Below are positions 11,291 to 23,652 of a stretch of DNA of 64,000 nucleotides, in pieces. The stretch's first letter is position 1. Each line of letters opens with the position of its first letter. Origin of the DNA: Dryas octopetala (lineage: Eukaryota > Streptophyta > Magnoliopsida > Rosales > Rosaceae); assembly GCA_963921425.1 (NCBI GenBank), contig OY992832.1, positions 25,137,489-25,201,488 of the forward strand, written 5' to 3'. Under the pieces are notes generated by a model. That model ran no database searches. It saw only the letters and a list, made by a program, of their open reading frames with translations, and had not been told where the DNA came from. The position numbers and the translations under genes are program-made.

Positions 11291-11567
11291 AATCAAACTC
11301 TTGGAAATCCGAAAAATAAATGATTTTATGCCAATAAAATCTACAGTCACTTTTCAAGGTAAAATTCCTTATAGATATATACTCAGCACCAAAGTAACTA
11401 GAAATGCCCTTAGCTCTCATGAATTCACCCAACAAAATATTGGGAGAATTAATATTCTGGTGTATCACAAGAGAAGTAGCGGCTCTATCATTAAGATACT
11501 TCAAGTCCCATGCTAGACCTAAACAACCCTTGTACCACTCAAAGTTGGTGGATCTCTTAATCTGCAC
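11289..11567 (-). pseudogene. Protein-kinase relic (receptor-kinase catalytic-loop fragment)
   Basis: A 92-codon minus-strand open frame contains GLAWDLKYL, then VIHQNINSPNILLGEF, resembling the helix E and catalytic loop (HRD...N) of receptor-like kinases, possibly LysM-type. The Asp of the catalytic HRD is replaced (HQN), and no P-loop, DFG or APE follows. It is best read as a decayed fragment; assignment to a subfamily is uncertain. Confidence 0.4.
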
Positions 11568-11889
11568 AATACCAGGACTTCAGAAAACAAAAGAGCCAAG
11601 TTTTTTCCACTATAGCATGACTTTCCAATTATTAGCATTACTTCAGAAAAAAAAAAAAAAGATCGTCCCCTGTGTATGTGTATAGACCAACTCATTTGAA
11701 ATTAATAGACTTGGTAAAAACATAAAGCAAACCAATCATCAAGAGAAACAAGCTTGCATATTAAATGTGTTCTTCTAGGAACAGAGTCCGGCATGAGATC
11801 AAGCTTCACTGATAGCTACACCAAAAGTCTGATCTCACATAGCTACCAATTCAAATAAAGCACCAAAGAAGGAATAGCAATTTCCAATA

Positions 11890-13085
11890 CAAATGTAGAA
11901 GTTTCAGGAAGGCTTACTTGATGACTGTAAACATAATCCATAAATGATGGGACATCTGGATAGCAGAAATGTTCACCATTTTCGGTTGGTTTCTGAAAGC
12001 AAACAATGTCTCCATCCTCAAGCTGCATACAAAGACAACAATTAAAAATACTGACAAACAACATTAAGTTCATGAACACTGATAATATTTGGAAAATATG
12101 AATTCCTTGTCGATGAGTTCAAACATGACATTGGGCGCAAACTCAATTTCTTAAGCATGTAAGATAACATACGTTCCAAACCAATGCAAGATAAATCAAC
12201 ATTGTATACAGTATTTAGTAAATAACACTGGTGATCAGCCAGCTTGGCATCAGACAAATTAAACTCATGGTTCATGGGCCTGGGATTCAATCAGTAAACG
12301 TACAAGGTACAAGGTTGGATATGGGTACACGTTCCTCTCTTGCCCAGAATCCTGATCAAATGCCAGTACCATCCTAAGTTGTCATGTCCAACAGGGCTAC
12401 GAACATGAAGGCACTAATACTCGAAATACCATGGCTCGAATTTACCCAGATGTCATACGTGCACCTATAGAGATGGTTCTATAATGTGATTCTAACAAAT
12501 GAGCAAACAAAAGCAAATGATTAAAGACCGACATAAACTCAAATATTAAACTAATGACTCTGGTAAGAAACCAGATCCAACCAAGCTCTCAGAAGAAAAT
12601 AAATGAAATCTTATTCGCATGGAATGACTATCAACTTCTTCTCTCAGGCGCTGCATGGTTAGGAAGCATTAACTGACACCATCCTTACCCGCAATATATC
12701 AGCTTTTATCATTATATGGACATATACAATTGAAGTTGCCTACAAAATGACAGTACGAGCTGATAAAAAATGTTATTGGATACATACCTCATAAAGGTCG
12801 ATATCTTCATCGGGAGCATAGCCAGCCATTTAATTTAATTTTGACAAGATTTCAGCTGGCTTACAAGCACTCTTCACAAAAGCCTTCCAACATAACTGAA
12901 ATGGAGAAAATAAGCATAATGACACTTCATATTCTACCAGTACTCAATATTAGGAGTAAGAGTAACAAAAAAAAACATTCCAAAGTACTGTAGTTGTTCA
13001 TTTTCTGGATCATAAAGCTTAAAGAAAAGCAGAATAGCATCCTTCGTCTTGTCAGGTGGAGCAATAGGGTGCAAATCCTGAATAA
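11890..13085 (-). pseudogene. UBP12/UBP13-like ubiquitin-specific protease, exon relics
   Basis: Four minus-strand exon-like blocks occur in the order of the C-terminal region of plant UBP12/13 (USP7-type deubiquitinases). They are LHPIAPPDKTKDAILLFFKL (about 13,075-12,970), the block with FVKSACKPAEILSKLN then MAGYAPDEDIDLYE (12,895-12,788), EIEFAPNVMFELIDKE (about 12,150-12,085), and LEDGDIVCFQK to YPDVPSFMDYVYSHQ (about 12,024-11,917). Splice-like AG and GT borders flank the second block at 12,896 and 12,787. It has an in-frame TAA where relatives have Glu between SKLN and MAGY, and block 3 runs into a stop. The MATH and catalytic USP domains are not in the window. It is therefore a partial, decayed gene copy. 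Confidence 0.75.
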
Positions 13086-13189
13086 AAATGCAGACAATCA
13101 GATGAACCGTTGCAAAGAAATTCCATTCAAGATCTACAATATTTAGTTGTAAGACTATATTACAAGCCCAAGCTCTACTACTAAGCAAA

Positions 13190-14019
13190 ACTTTAGTTCT
13201 GCATTATGAACTTCTTGATACCTCGCTCAACTGTCCAACCTACAAGGCAACAAAAGAAATAGAGATTGAGCCACGTACATCTTTGTATACAGAGGCACTC
13301 ACGTAAAAGAGTAAAAGTTAAGTAGCCAATGCACTTTTCTGGAAAATAATTTATATAGGAAGAAAAAAACTACATCGCTTGGGTTCAAATGCTGAGTAAC
13401 CCAAGGAAAAGTGAAACAAAAATTTTTATTAAATAAAGGAACGACACACTACATGAAGAAGAAAGACAAATTGCCCATCTATGCTCTACAAACAAACACA
13501 AATATTAGAAGAAATACATTACAATCAGCTCAAAACACCCAACCAATCAAGATGAATGAAAGTGAAAGTAATATACCTGAATTACTTTGACAATGATGCC
13601 AATAAAGATACCAAGAGTCTAACTCATTCCCATGGAAAATCCACTTTCCACGGAAAAAGATATATTCATAAAGAAAACTGTAATTTAATATTGTTGAACC
13701 ATAGAACAACAATTAAAGCAATCAAAGCCGGTTAACTAGTTGTGGAACTGAAAAAATAATAACCAACCCACCCCCCACCAAAAAAACAAAAAAAAAACTA
13801 AGGAGTCAAACAAAATAAATACACTTTTAAGATCATGTTTCGGTGCATTAAATCAGAAGGTACAAGTGTCTTGTAAGTCCTAATAAATGGACACCTTTAT
13901 GAATTAACTTGTAAAGGCAGAGGCCTTAGTACCTTATCAAGTTTTACTTGTGTTAAAAGCTAGGTCATAATATATTGACACCAAGGTTGTGTAAATGTCA
14001 TCTCCTATTTCCATTGTTC
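13190..14019. other. Non-coding spacer upstream of the UBP12-like relic
   Basis: Possible introns or decayed exons of the minus-strand relic. I cannot identify a conserved block in this stretch. Confidence 0.3.
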
Positions 14020-14365
14020 TCGGTGAACTACCAGTCCCAGGGAATTGGGAAAAGTTTAGAAGGATTTCCCCATGGATGATGGGTTTCTTAATCCCATACT
14101 TTTAGGCGGAAATGTCATTCTCACTAAGAGGGCATTCAAACTAGGCATAAAATTTAGTATTTATTTATTTTATAAAAACACACTAGTTGCCCTGTGTTAG
14201 TGGTAGTTAATGCGTTTTTATAAAATAAATACACACTAAATTTCATGCCTAGTTTGAATGCCGTACAATTGGCATTTGCACCTAAAAGTACGGAGTCAAG
14301 AACCCATCACCTATAGGAAAATCTTCTAACTTTTCCCAATGCCCTGGACTGTAGTTCACCGTCAA
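14020..14365. mobile_element. MITE, near-perfect hairpin of about 345 bp
   Basis: The left arm starts GGTGAACTACCAGTCCCAGGG and the right arm ends CCCTGGACTGTAGTTCACC. The two arms of about 160 bp pair along most of their length around a loop near 14,180-14,205. No coding capacity. I could not see a clear target duplication, so the superfamily is undetermined. Confidence 0.85.
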
Positions 14366-15310
14366 CAGTTGCTGCTCCATCTTCTCCAATTTGAAGAATA
14401 ATATCATTCTTTTGCCCTGCCCACTTCAACCATATCAACTCCACTGTCCATATTGATGTTCCTGAAAATGATTTACAAAACATAAGAACTTAAGCCTTAT
14501 CAAATTAGATCTAAAGAAAGAGGGAAAAATCAATGTAACTATTGAATCCTTAGGTTTAGCCTTAATTGATTTAAATTTATTGATTGATTGTAATAGCTTA
14601 TAGTTAAGCTGTAATTACATGTAATTATTTTACAATTACGCTGTGATTAATTCTTGTAAATGCTATGTATACCTCTGACTGAGATGACTAAAATCACTCA
14701 ATTCTAAAAACAGAGGTTTTGGGTTGGTATACTGTTAGGAAACCGATCATTACACCAAGCTAACCTCAAGTATTTCTTTTAATTCTACATTACATGTCTC
14801 TTTACTTGTAAGTCTTTACATTCTTAGTTATAATGTTTATGTTGTAGATTGTGTTTTTGTAGCACAAATTGCGAAACACCCCTAAAATAATAATCCCAAA
14901 TCATAGGAATTTGTGGTGTGTTTGTGGAATTCGGTGGCCAAGTCTCCATTGTTTTCGCATATTAAAGACAAATTTTTTTTTTAAAGTTTAGAATCTGATT
15001 AATAGCTTCCCATGACTACTCATCGTCTCGTAGTCGACACCATATAACTCAAAATAATCCAGGAAAAAAACGCAGACGCAGAGAAAACCCAGATCGAGAA
15101 AGATAGAAAATACATAGGAAAAAAAAAGAAAAAAGTTTAGAAGAAGAAACGACGAAGTAATCAATCAAATCTACGCCAAGTGAAGCAAACTAACCTTTCA
15201 ACGTCGAGTTTTGGCAGGTGGTTCTGCGGGACTGAGGACGGCTTGCCGATCGAGAAGAAGGATGTGGGGCTGGTGCTGAGTGGAGCGTTGGCAGAAGCAG
15301 CCTGTATATA
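14366..15310 (-). other. Possible decayed exons of an unidentified minus-strand gene
   Basis: Two blocks have exon-like composition on the minus strand. One is at 14,366-14,462, open and reading ...LIWLKWAGQKNDIILQIGED... . The other is about 15,193-15,300, GC-richer and ending in a GTTAG donor-like site. The hairpin MITE directly abuts the first block. I do not recognise the protein family; the remainder is AT-rich. Confidence 0.3.
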
Positions 15311-16430
15311 TACAGTAAAAGACTAAAAGTAATAACCTCCGTTAAATAATAAAATATTTCGATCCTAACTCGGACTGGTGTATTAAAATAATAACCTAAT
15401 CAAATGCATAAGATAATAATTTTTCTTAAAATCTTTTAAAACTCAGTGAATATATAAATTAATAATTGATGAAATACATAAAAAAAAAAAAAAAAAAGTA
15501 AATGATTATAAAATCCAGTTTTGGACTCCTATTCTCTTTTAGACACATCTATTTAATTAGATTTCTCAGCTAATCCACCTTATTTTCTTCCAGCCCACTT
15601 TTAATTTTTCATCCCTTCTCTGTCTCTCTTCGTCTCTCTCCTACTCCCTCTCTCATTTCTCTCTCCTCATTCACGCCCAGCCACCCCTCCTCCTCGATCT
15701 GTGTCGTCCCACGTGGGCTTGGAGGTTGAGCGATGGTGCTAAGACGGCATTGCGACGCCGATCTTGGAGCAGCCAGGTTCAGTGGCTTCTCTACCACCGT
15801 CGAGCTGCTGTTTTGAGTCCGATTAGCAATACTGAAACAACTTGTGCTATCTTCGAGTTTGGTTAAAGTTGGTAACTCGTATGTCTATCCCTCTTCTTTA
15901 TGATTATGATTTCTGGTTGGTTGAGTGACTATTAATTCGTATATCTGTCATTGAATGTTTTAATTTTCTTAGAGGTCTTTGATTTTGGTGTGATTACTGT
16001 TATGGGTGTTTGATTTATGATGAAATGATTGTGGGTTATATATATTTTTGATTGAGTTGGATATTGATATGGTTCAAGTTAATCATTATATATATATATA
16101 TTTGATTTAATGGCTTTACCTTTCTTCAGTTGCTAGTTTTCATGGTTAGTAATGTTTATGAAAACTGCAAGCAATCCCATAATGCAAATTAAATGCAATG
16201 GAGCCTCTGGTAGTGTTGGTATTAATTTAATGGCTTTACCTTTCTATAGTCAATCCCAAAATGCAAATGAAATGCAATGCAACCAGAAACATTCAATGGC
16301 TAAAGTATGCCCATCTGTTTGGTTGCTTTTAAAATAGAGGAATTTTTTGTAATTTATTTATTATCTTTTGTGGAAGTAGATTTTCTAAGTAAGTATTTTG
16401 AAAATTGTCTTTGTTTTCAATTGGGAATAA
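15311..16430. other. No supported gene; CT-rich leader-like stretch at 15,600-15,800
   Basis: The 15,610-15,690 part is pyrimidine-rich, like a plant 5' untranslated leader, but no conserved coding exon follows. A short direct repeat (TTAATGGCTTTACCTTTCT at about 16,108 and 16,227; CAAGCAATCCCATAATGCAA-like segments) lies at 16,100-16,290. Confidence 0.35.
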
Positions 16431-16439
16431 TTTGTGGAC

Positions 16440-16960
16440 GAAGATGGCTATGATTGTTACTGTCGAGTAGTAACTATTTGGGACAATAGTAACTATCAGA
16501 CAGTTGCAATTATTGTTAATGTGAGCGCGATTTGGAAGAGCTGGGCTCGATTGAGAAATATAGTAACAATCTCACTTATATATTATGACCGACAAGCAGT
16601 AACAATATGTGAGTGGAGCTATGATTGGTTACTGTTTGTCAGTAACAATATCTAAGTGGGATTATAGTTGTTACTATTTGTCAATAACAATATCTAAGTA
16701 GAGCTATGATTGTTATTGACAAACAGTAATAATATGTAGGTGGGGCTATGGTTGTTACTACTTGTCAGTAACAATATATAAGTGAGGTTATGATTGTTAC
16801 TGACAAGCATTAACAATATGTAAGTGAAGCTATGATTGTTATTACTTATCAGTAACAATATGTAAGCGGGGCTATGTTTGTTACTATTTGTCAGTAACAA
16901 TATATAAGTGAGACTATAATTGTTACTGCAATATGTAATTATGTAAGTAGGGCTATGAAT
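16440..16960. repeat. Tandem array of palindromic units (GTTACTGxxxxxCAGTAAC)
   Basis: Eight or so diverged units of about 55-65 bp each combine a small palindrome, GTTACTATTTGTCAGTAAC or GTTACTGACAAGCAGTAAC, with AATATGTAAGTGGGGCTATGATT. Because the unit is close to a multiple of three in places, the array is open on the minus strand (16,694-16,900) as a repetitive peptide, which I regard as a by-product. Confidence 0.88.
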
Positions 16961-17879
16961 TCGGGAGAAAATTGATTAATTATTAATTGCTACTGCTACA
17001 GTGCTACACCAATTAATTATTAAAAAGAAACAAAAAGAAAAGACACATGACTAAGCTTTTGATCAAGGACTTGGTGCAGTGAAACCCATTCTGCTTTATG
17101 ACTCCTTTCAAGCCACAAATCCAATCACAAAGTTAATTTTGGCTTTTGATGAGGTGATGTGTGGCATATATGGAAAATAAAATCAAATAAAGTTGTACGG
17201 TGGACTTTGATTGGTTTTCATTTTGATTATTTCTCATCTCTGAACAGAAATTTAAATGCAGACACTTGACTTGATTAGACCAGCTTACAAAGTGATGGAT
17301 TCATTTGTTGGAATTCGGGAGAAAACCTGTGCCTTTTTTACCGTTAACACTTCCGTTTAATTTTTTAAAAAGTGGGCCTCTACAATAGTGCATGGGCCGC
17401 TATTGCTGGTGGGCCGGATAATCATGGTTTTTATTGAACAGGACTTTAAAAAAAAAAAAAACCCTAAAAGAAATAGCACATAAAAATTCATATTACATAT
17501 TAAGGAATTTTTTACTTAACAATTTCTATTTTCTCAATTCAGTTCTTTCTCAAAATATGATTCTAAAGTCATTTGCCTTTTTCTTTGTACCTAAACCGAA
17601 TTAAACCTCATCCTTAAAATACATATATCTTTGAAGTCATACATGTATCTGTTGAGAGAAATCTTAGTTTTGAATGAATGTCTAAATTTTTTTAATATAT
17701 TTGTTTTTGTTTTTTTATAAGATACATGTATTTTTGTTAAAAAAAAACATAAAATTCTTTTTAAATTAATAAATATTCATTTATCAATAAATTAATAAAT
17801 TATTCATTTATCAATGTATAAATAATCCCTCTAAAAAATAATTTTTCTTACTCATATATTAATTTGTAGAGATTTTACT
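16961..17879. other. AT-rich intergenic DNA
   Basis: No gene, and no repeat structure beyond homopolymers. The palindromic array ends here and the outer foldback element begins at about 17,890. Confidence 0.4.
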
Positions 17880-17889
17880 GTATATGCCC

Positions 17890-19190
17890 TTTCAAATGTG
17901 ATGGAGCCCACTCCTTATTGTATTTCAACGATTCGAACCGTTTATTTTTTAAGTATATATACAAAGATCATCCTTGCAAACAATTAAACAAATCGAAAAC
18001 AATTAAGCTATTTAATTTTGATTAAATAAATAGACGTACAAAATATTTTGAATAATTTGCACATTTACCACCCAAATTATAAGGGGTGTGTGCATTAACT
18101 ATCCAAACAAAAATTTTTTACTATTTTTCATCTAGACTTTGCACGGTGTAGCAATGTGGCACATACATCACATTCTCTGTTAAATTAAACAAATTTTTCT
18201 CCAAACTCCCTATTTAAGCTTCAATTTTTTTCTCCACTAATTTTTATTTAATAAAAATATTTTTTATTGCTTAACTAACTAAAACAATTAAAAAAGAATA
18301 AACCACCCAATACCCCTCCCCCCACCCGACTGCACTTCACCACCACCCAACCCTCTTCTCTGATCACCACCACCCAACCCTCCTCTCTGATCACCACCAG
18401 TCATCTTCTCTTTTCTCTTATTTCTTCTATCTTCTTCTATCTTTTTCAGTATTTCTTTTTCTCTTCCTCTTTCTCTCTTAATGCGGATCTGGAAACCAAA
18501 ACTCCCACCACACGAGTCACCACTGTAATCGTCGGCAACACAGTCGTCGGCGAGTATGTGAGCTCGATGCAGATCATCGACTGTATAGCCCTTGCTTTAG
18601 ATGCTCAGAGATAGTGCGAGAAGGGTCGAAATCGGCCCAAACAGCGTCCAAAGAGAGAAAGAAAAATAGGAGAGAGGAGAAAGAGAAAAAAAAATAAAAT
18701 AAAAAATAAGGGGAGGGAAGAGGTATGGTGTAGATTGCCGGAGAGAGGGGAGGGGCCGGGTGGTGTTAATTTTAAAAATTTTAGTTTTTCTTAATTTACT
18801 TTAGTTTTAAAAAAATATATTTATGAGAAATTTTTTTTAAAACCCTTTTATGTGATTTTATGAAAATATCATTATGATTTAACAGAAGAATGGACGGAAT
18901 GTGACGAAGGTGCCACATTGCTACACGGCGCAACGTTTTGATAGAAAATAGTAAAATTTTTTGTTTGGGTAATAAATGCACACACCCCTTATAGTTTGAG
19001 TGGTAAATGTACAAATCTCTCAAATATTTTCGATAAACATTTGAAATTGTAATAGTTTAATCAACGGCTAAATGGTTTTCGATTAACCTAATTTTTTGCA
19101 AGCATGATCCTTCAATATAGACCAAAAAAGTATACGATTCCGATTATCAAAATACAATGTGGAGTGGACCCCATCAGGATTCCACAAATA
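17890..19190. mobile_element. Foldback element split by a nested MULE-type element
   Basis: The left arm (17,890-18,040; GTGATGGAGCCCACTCC, ATTGTATTT, AAGATCATCCTTGCAAACAA) pairs with the reverse complement of the right arm (19,031-19,190; GGGGTCCACTCCACATTG, AAGGATCATGCTTGCAAAAA). The two arms are separated by a complete inserted element (18,050-19,021). No coding capacity. Confidence 0.75.
18050..19021. mobile_element. MULE-type element with long TIRs and 9-bp target duplication (Pack-MULE candidate)
   Basis: Inverted terminal repeats of about 150 bp (ATTTGCACATTTACCACCC... paired with the right end) are flanked by AAATATTTT at 18,041-18,049 and 19,022-19,030. This is a perfect 9-bp direct repeat, as made by Mutator-like elements. 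No transposase is present. The interior (18,290-18,770) is compositionally different: C-rich with a repeated ACCACCACCCAACCCTCYTC-type motif, followed by gene-like sequence ending in a purine-rich stretch. It may be a captured host exon, but I cannot identify a donor gene. Confidence 0.85.
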
Positions 19191-19231
19191 TACTGCAATG
19201 TGGAATCTCACACCTGAAGGCCCTTATATAT

Positions 19232-19578
19232 ACATAGTAATGATCACTCGCTGACTATAGAATGAGGGATTCCCTGATCACTTAACAACCCAGCACCAAA
19301 TTTCAATGATCGAAATCATTCATATTTTAAAGTATTATTTAAAGATCACCTTTGCAAAAAATCAGCCAAATCAGACACTGTTTAGCCCATGTATTTCTGT
19401 CAACATCATTTCAACTTTATTAGATAGACTTTATTTGTCTGCACAATTTGAATAACCAAACAGTTACAAATTTAACTGATTTTTTACAAGATGACCCTTG
19501 AGGATCCTTGCTATGTGGTGAGCAGTGATTAGTTGAGCGGGAAATTTTATGCTCTATAGTGAGCGAGTTGATCATTTA
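19232..19578. mobile_element. Foldback MITE
   Basis: The left end AATGATCACTCGCTGACTATAG pairs with the right end CTATAGTGAGCGAGTTGATCATT. The arms continue imperfectly inward for about 130 bp (shared AAAAATCAGyyAAAT block). No coding capacity. It immediately precedes the Harbinger ORF1 relic. Confidence 0.75.
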
Positions 19579-19639
19579 TGTTTTAAAGTATAATTGTAGT
19601 GTATTTTGTAAAATTAATTTTTGATTTTTTTGTTTTCAT

Positions 19640-20130
19640 TTGAATAGGTGGAAATGGAAAATGTTTGGTACTTACAATCAAATGGTTACAAAAAGCTTTC
19701 AAATGACATCATATATGACCTTTATTACAAGAGATTGTGAAGTGGGGTTCTTCACTCATCAACATGGAAGCGGACACAGCCACCAACGTTGATGACACAC
19801 CAAATGAGGACACTAATGTTGAAGCCAAAAATTTGGACACTCTAGCATTTCAACCATTGTCCAGGGTTTGTTCAAGGCTGCTAGGAAGAAACACTTCAAA
19901 AAATGACAAGAAAGATAATCCTAATGTGGAAAAAAAAAAATTGCTAATAACATAGGGAAATTCTAAGGATTGAGGTTCTTGATGTTTGGCAACTAGCTAA
20001 AAAGTGAAGAAGATTGAAGAGGACAAAGAAAAGTTTGAAGACTTGGAGGTCCTAAAAATGGACATTGATACTATGCACAGGTCACGAAGGGACTTGTGCA
20101 CGTGCTAAGCCACAAATGAAGGCACTAAAG
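19640..20130 (+). pseudogene. Relic of Harbinger ORF1 exon 2 (same family as 1,829-2,379)
   Basis: Plus-strand codons at 19,737-19,955 carry FQPLSRVCSRLLGRNTSK, aligning with FQPLSGSRPRPPGRNNSK of the first Harbinger element. An upstream acidic Thr/Asp-rich stretch and a downstream DIDTMHRSRRDL block match the order there. Frameshifts and stops are numerous. No terminal repeats or transposase accompany it, so it is a fragment of an older insertion. Confidence 0.7.
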
Positions 20131-20203
20131 GGAATGGTGGGAATCCTAGAAACAATTTATAAGTGTGGAAGCATGATGGATTTTCAATTTTATTCACCTA
20201 TTC

Positions 20204-23200
20204 TGTAACCACCTAACCCAAATTTCTTTGAATTTTTTTTTTAAAATAATAATAATAATAATTTATTTAACTTTATTTATTTTAAGAGACTTTATAAGGA
20301 AAACGAAATTGGAAAGATCTCGGAAAATTTTTAATAAATTACTTTGGAAATGTTTTAAGAATCTATTCGATGTTTTCCTTGAAATTGATTTAACGTTATT
20401 CAAAACTTATCAGTTAAAAGTGTTATGTTTTTAAATGGTTGAGACCCCGTATTTTTCAAAGATTTATTTTGATTATTTTGAGAATTTATTTGAGAAATAA
20501 AAAGGTTTTGGGCTAATTTTTAATTTTTGTTTTAAATTGGACTTGACCCAAAGTTGACTTTTAAAACTAAGGGGCTTTTGATTTTTACTCTGGGCCCGTT
20601 ACAAACGTCTAGAGCCCACGATTCCATAAACACGTAACACGCGTTGCTCCGAGTTACGGTTTGAAAGTTACGGACATTTGAAATGAGTGGCAAATTTGTA
20701 ATTTATACAAAAGTGAGTTTTAAAACCCAAATAAAAGTCAGAAATCTCTCTCTCTCTCCTCATTTCTCTCTCCCTCCCGTGCGTTCTCTCTCTCTCTCTC
20801 TCTCTCTCTCATTCTCTCCTCTTGACAAAACTTTGACCGATTATAACTCTCGCTCCCGACCTCCGATTTAGGCGTTCTTAGTGGCGTTTGAAAGCTATCA
20901 ACAACACATTTCCATTGGTGGTCTCAGATCAGCCATCCGACCACCCACGACGGCGCAGCAAGCCGCCAATTGGACAGCCGAACCTATAGGGCTTTGTTCC
21001 CCTAGTCATGGTGAGCCCAGCCATGGTCTCCGATCGTTCGTATGATGCTCCAAGGTGTGGTTGTCCAATTTTGAGAAATTAGAAAATCAATTTTTGGGGA
21101 TTTTGCTTATTTCGAATTTCTTAAAATTGGACTTGAATTCGAGTTGTGTTTGTACAATTGAAGGTTTCATTGTGCAATTAGGATTAATTGGAGTTGATTT
21201 TGGGTGATTCCAGGATTTTTCCGCCGCTGCCACCTCCAGTTCCGCTACTCATGGTGGCGGGTAGAATAGTTTTTCGCGCCAATTAGCCTCCCTGAGACTC
21301 CTCGAGGCTAATTCCAAAGTCCATTGTGTTTTGGGTGAGTTTCTTGAAATTTTTTGGTGTAGTTTGGGGCGTGCCAGCCACCGTGTGTGGTGGTGGGCCG
21401 CCCGACTTGGCCGTTGAACGGCCAGATTGTGAAATCTAGTTTAAACTATTGGATTGTCTGGTCTTAACAGGTACACGAGCTCGAGAAATCTTATCCCCGA
21501 TGTCGTCATGCTGCTGGATTGGAGATCTGAGCAAAGGCACCTGAAGGGCAATTCTGTCTTCTCACAAGTTGCACGGTGAGCGAAACTTATCTGGTTATAT
21601 TGTAGAGTACCATGGGTGAATTGTCTGTTTTATGTAACTTGTTGTTGTAGGTTAGAGGAGGCTAAGTGTATAATTGGATTATGAGAATGAATTGATGATG
21701 ATTTTGAGGCTAAGAGATTAATTGGAAATTATAGAGATGCCCTGAGATTAATTGCTGATTTAAACGAGAAATGTCTATTATGGAGGTTAATGATTGATTT
21801 AGTAGACAATTGTTCTGCCTGAATGATATAATTAATTTTTGAGGAAGTATTGATATGATTTGAGGATTATTATTTATATATTTGGTATTATTATGGTTTA
21901 TACTGATTTTGGAGAGAATGAGAAATGTAGGTTTGGTTGATTGGAAAATTGAGATTTGTTATTCAAGGAAGATGTCTAAGTCTTGATGTTGGTTTAAGTG
22001 GTGTTGACCGGATTAGAAATTTTATGGAAAACAAAAACTTAGATCCCGTTCAATTAAGAGAGCATATCGATCATTTTTTATCTCTTTACTTGGAATTCGT
22101 ATAATAAATTTTCCAAATTATGAAACTGGTTGTGTTTTTATACTAGGTCGAATAAGCTTCACCTTTCAGCTATTCTAGTGGCAAACAAGTGAAGGATCGT
22201 GAGTAGGAATCAATTCTGAAAAGGATTCGGCATAGCTCGGTGTAAACTGTTAGTGGACTTTGTTTTATAAATGTTTTATGCAATTTATGATTATTTATTT
22301 AAAGAAAATTATTTAATTATTGCATGCTAACTTAATTGAGGGATTTAAACAAGCAAGTGCACGTTTATTCATTTGAAAAAGAGAAAAACAATAATGATTT
22401 ACCATTATTGTTTGGAAGCATAAATTTATGATTAACTATCTTGGTATTTTCGATTAATGATTTACGAGATGTTTTGGAAATCTGTTGAATTTCATAAGTT
22501 CGAAAACCTTTTGTTAAATAATTGTTTTGATATGAGTAAGGAAGTGAGATTTCGTGATCATAGTTGCATTGCATGATTTTCATAAGGAAGGTCTATGGAA
22601 ATGGTTTTTGGGTATTATTCTAAGTTGTTTATGATTAAAATTTCTATTTCTTTGGAAATGATATTGATTGAGTAGTTTTCAAAATATTGAAAGAATTATA
22701 TTTTCAGTTTTTATCTGGATGAGTATTCCTGAGATGTGGTATATTGAGATATCCAAAAGTGGTTTCAAACCGCCATATTAGTACCCCCTCAGTAGGTATA
22801 GATAGCTCTGCACCCTCCTAGAGATGACTCGGCGGTGTATGACCAGCATTTGCTCTACACTTGCCTAGTCGGCGGTGTATGACTAGCAATTGCTCTGCAC
22901 TTGCCTAATCAGCGATGTATGACCAGCATTACATATTTGATCTGCACTTGCCTAGAGATGACTTGGTAGAATATGACCAGCATCATAAATTCTGCGTGCA
23001 TGTATGACCAGTTGTTCCCTGGGTACTAGTGTGGCGTGAGGTTTCAGTTTGTGGAGTATCTTAAAGAAATGAATTTACATCAGTATATATTTTAAATGAC
23101 AGTTTCAGTAGAGCATTGGGTTTTTATTTCAGATATTTTAACAGTTTTACAGCTTGAGAGTACTATTTGTTCTTCAGAGTTCGAATTACAATTTTAAGTT

Positions 23201-23647
23201 GATTTAAAAATGGATTTGAGAAATTGTTTTAAAACTGAGGGATCTTTAAATAAATGAGTTCAAAGTAAACAAGCAGTTTTACAAATGGTTTTCAAAGGGT
23301 TTGTTTTGAAGTTTATTTTTGTCCACTCACAGAGATTATTCTCAAGTTTTATTTTTTATTTTTTACGTTTTCCCCTAGGTTTTAGATATCGCTGAGGTTG
23401 GACCACACTACGTCGAGGCACAAGTTTTTCCCTACCATTCGTTCGTCAACATTGTTGGCACAATGTTTTTGTCTCATTTGTTTTTATGTTTATTGATGTT
23501 ATAAAAAATCTATTTAGTTATACTCTGTTTAAGTTCATATACAAATTTTGGTTTGCAGTGGAGGTTAGAGGGCCCGACACCCAGTTGGTGTTGGACTCCA
23601 TAGGATCACTTCGGGTTCCAGGGTGGAATCTGGGGACAGTCCTGTCA
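20204..23647 (+). mobile_element. Solo LTR (family A), 3.4 kb
   Basis: It starts TGTAACCACCTAACCC and ends GGGGACAGTCCTGTCA, has TG...CA ends, and is flanked by TATTC at 20,199-20,203 and 23,648-23,652, a perfect 5-bp target duplication. There is no primer-binding site, gag or pol inside, so it is a solo LTR left by LTR-LTR recombination. Length and end type (TGTRACC...) suit the long LTRs of plant gypsy chromoviruses, but the clade is an inference. Inside are a (CT)n tract (20,783-20,811), which may be leader sequence, and a GTGTATGACCAGCA repeat block (22,790-23,010). The same family recurs at 55,532-58,809 (minus), 37,827-39,360 (minus, partial) and 5,335-6,061. Confidence 0.9.
22790..23010. 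repeat. Short tandem repeats inside solo LTR (GGCGGTGTATGACCAGCA type)
   Basis: Four units of about 55-60 bp contain CTCTGCACTTGCCTAG and GTATGACCAGCAT. Position and sequence correspond to the 57-bp repeats in the minus-strand LTR copies at 38,350-38,630 and 56,055-56,335. Confidence 0.75.
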
Positions 23648-23652
23648 TATTC

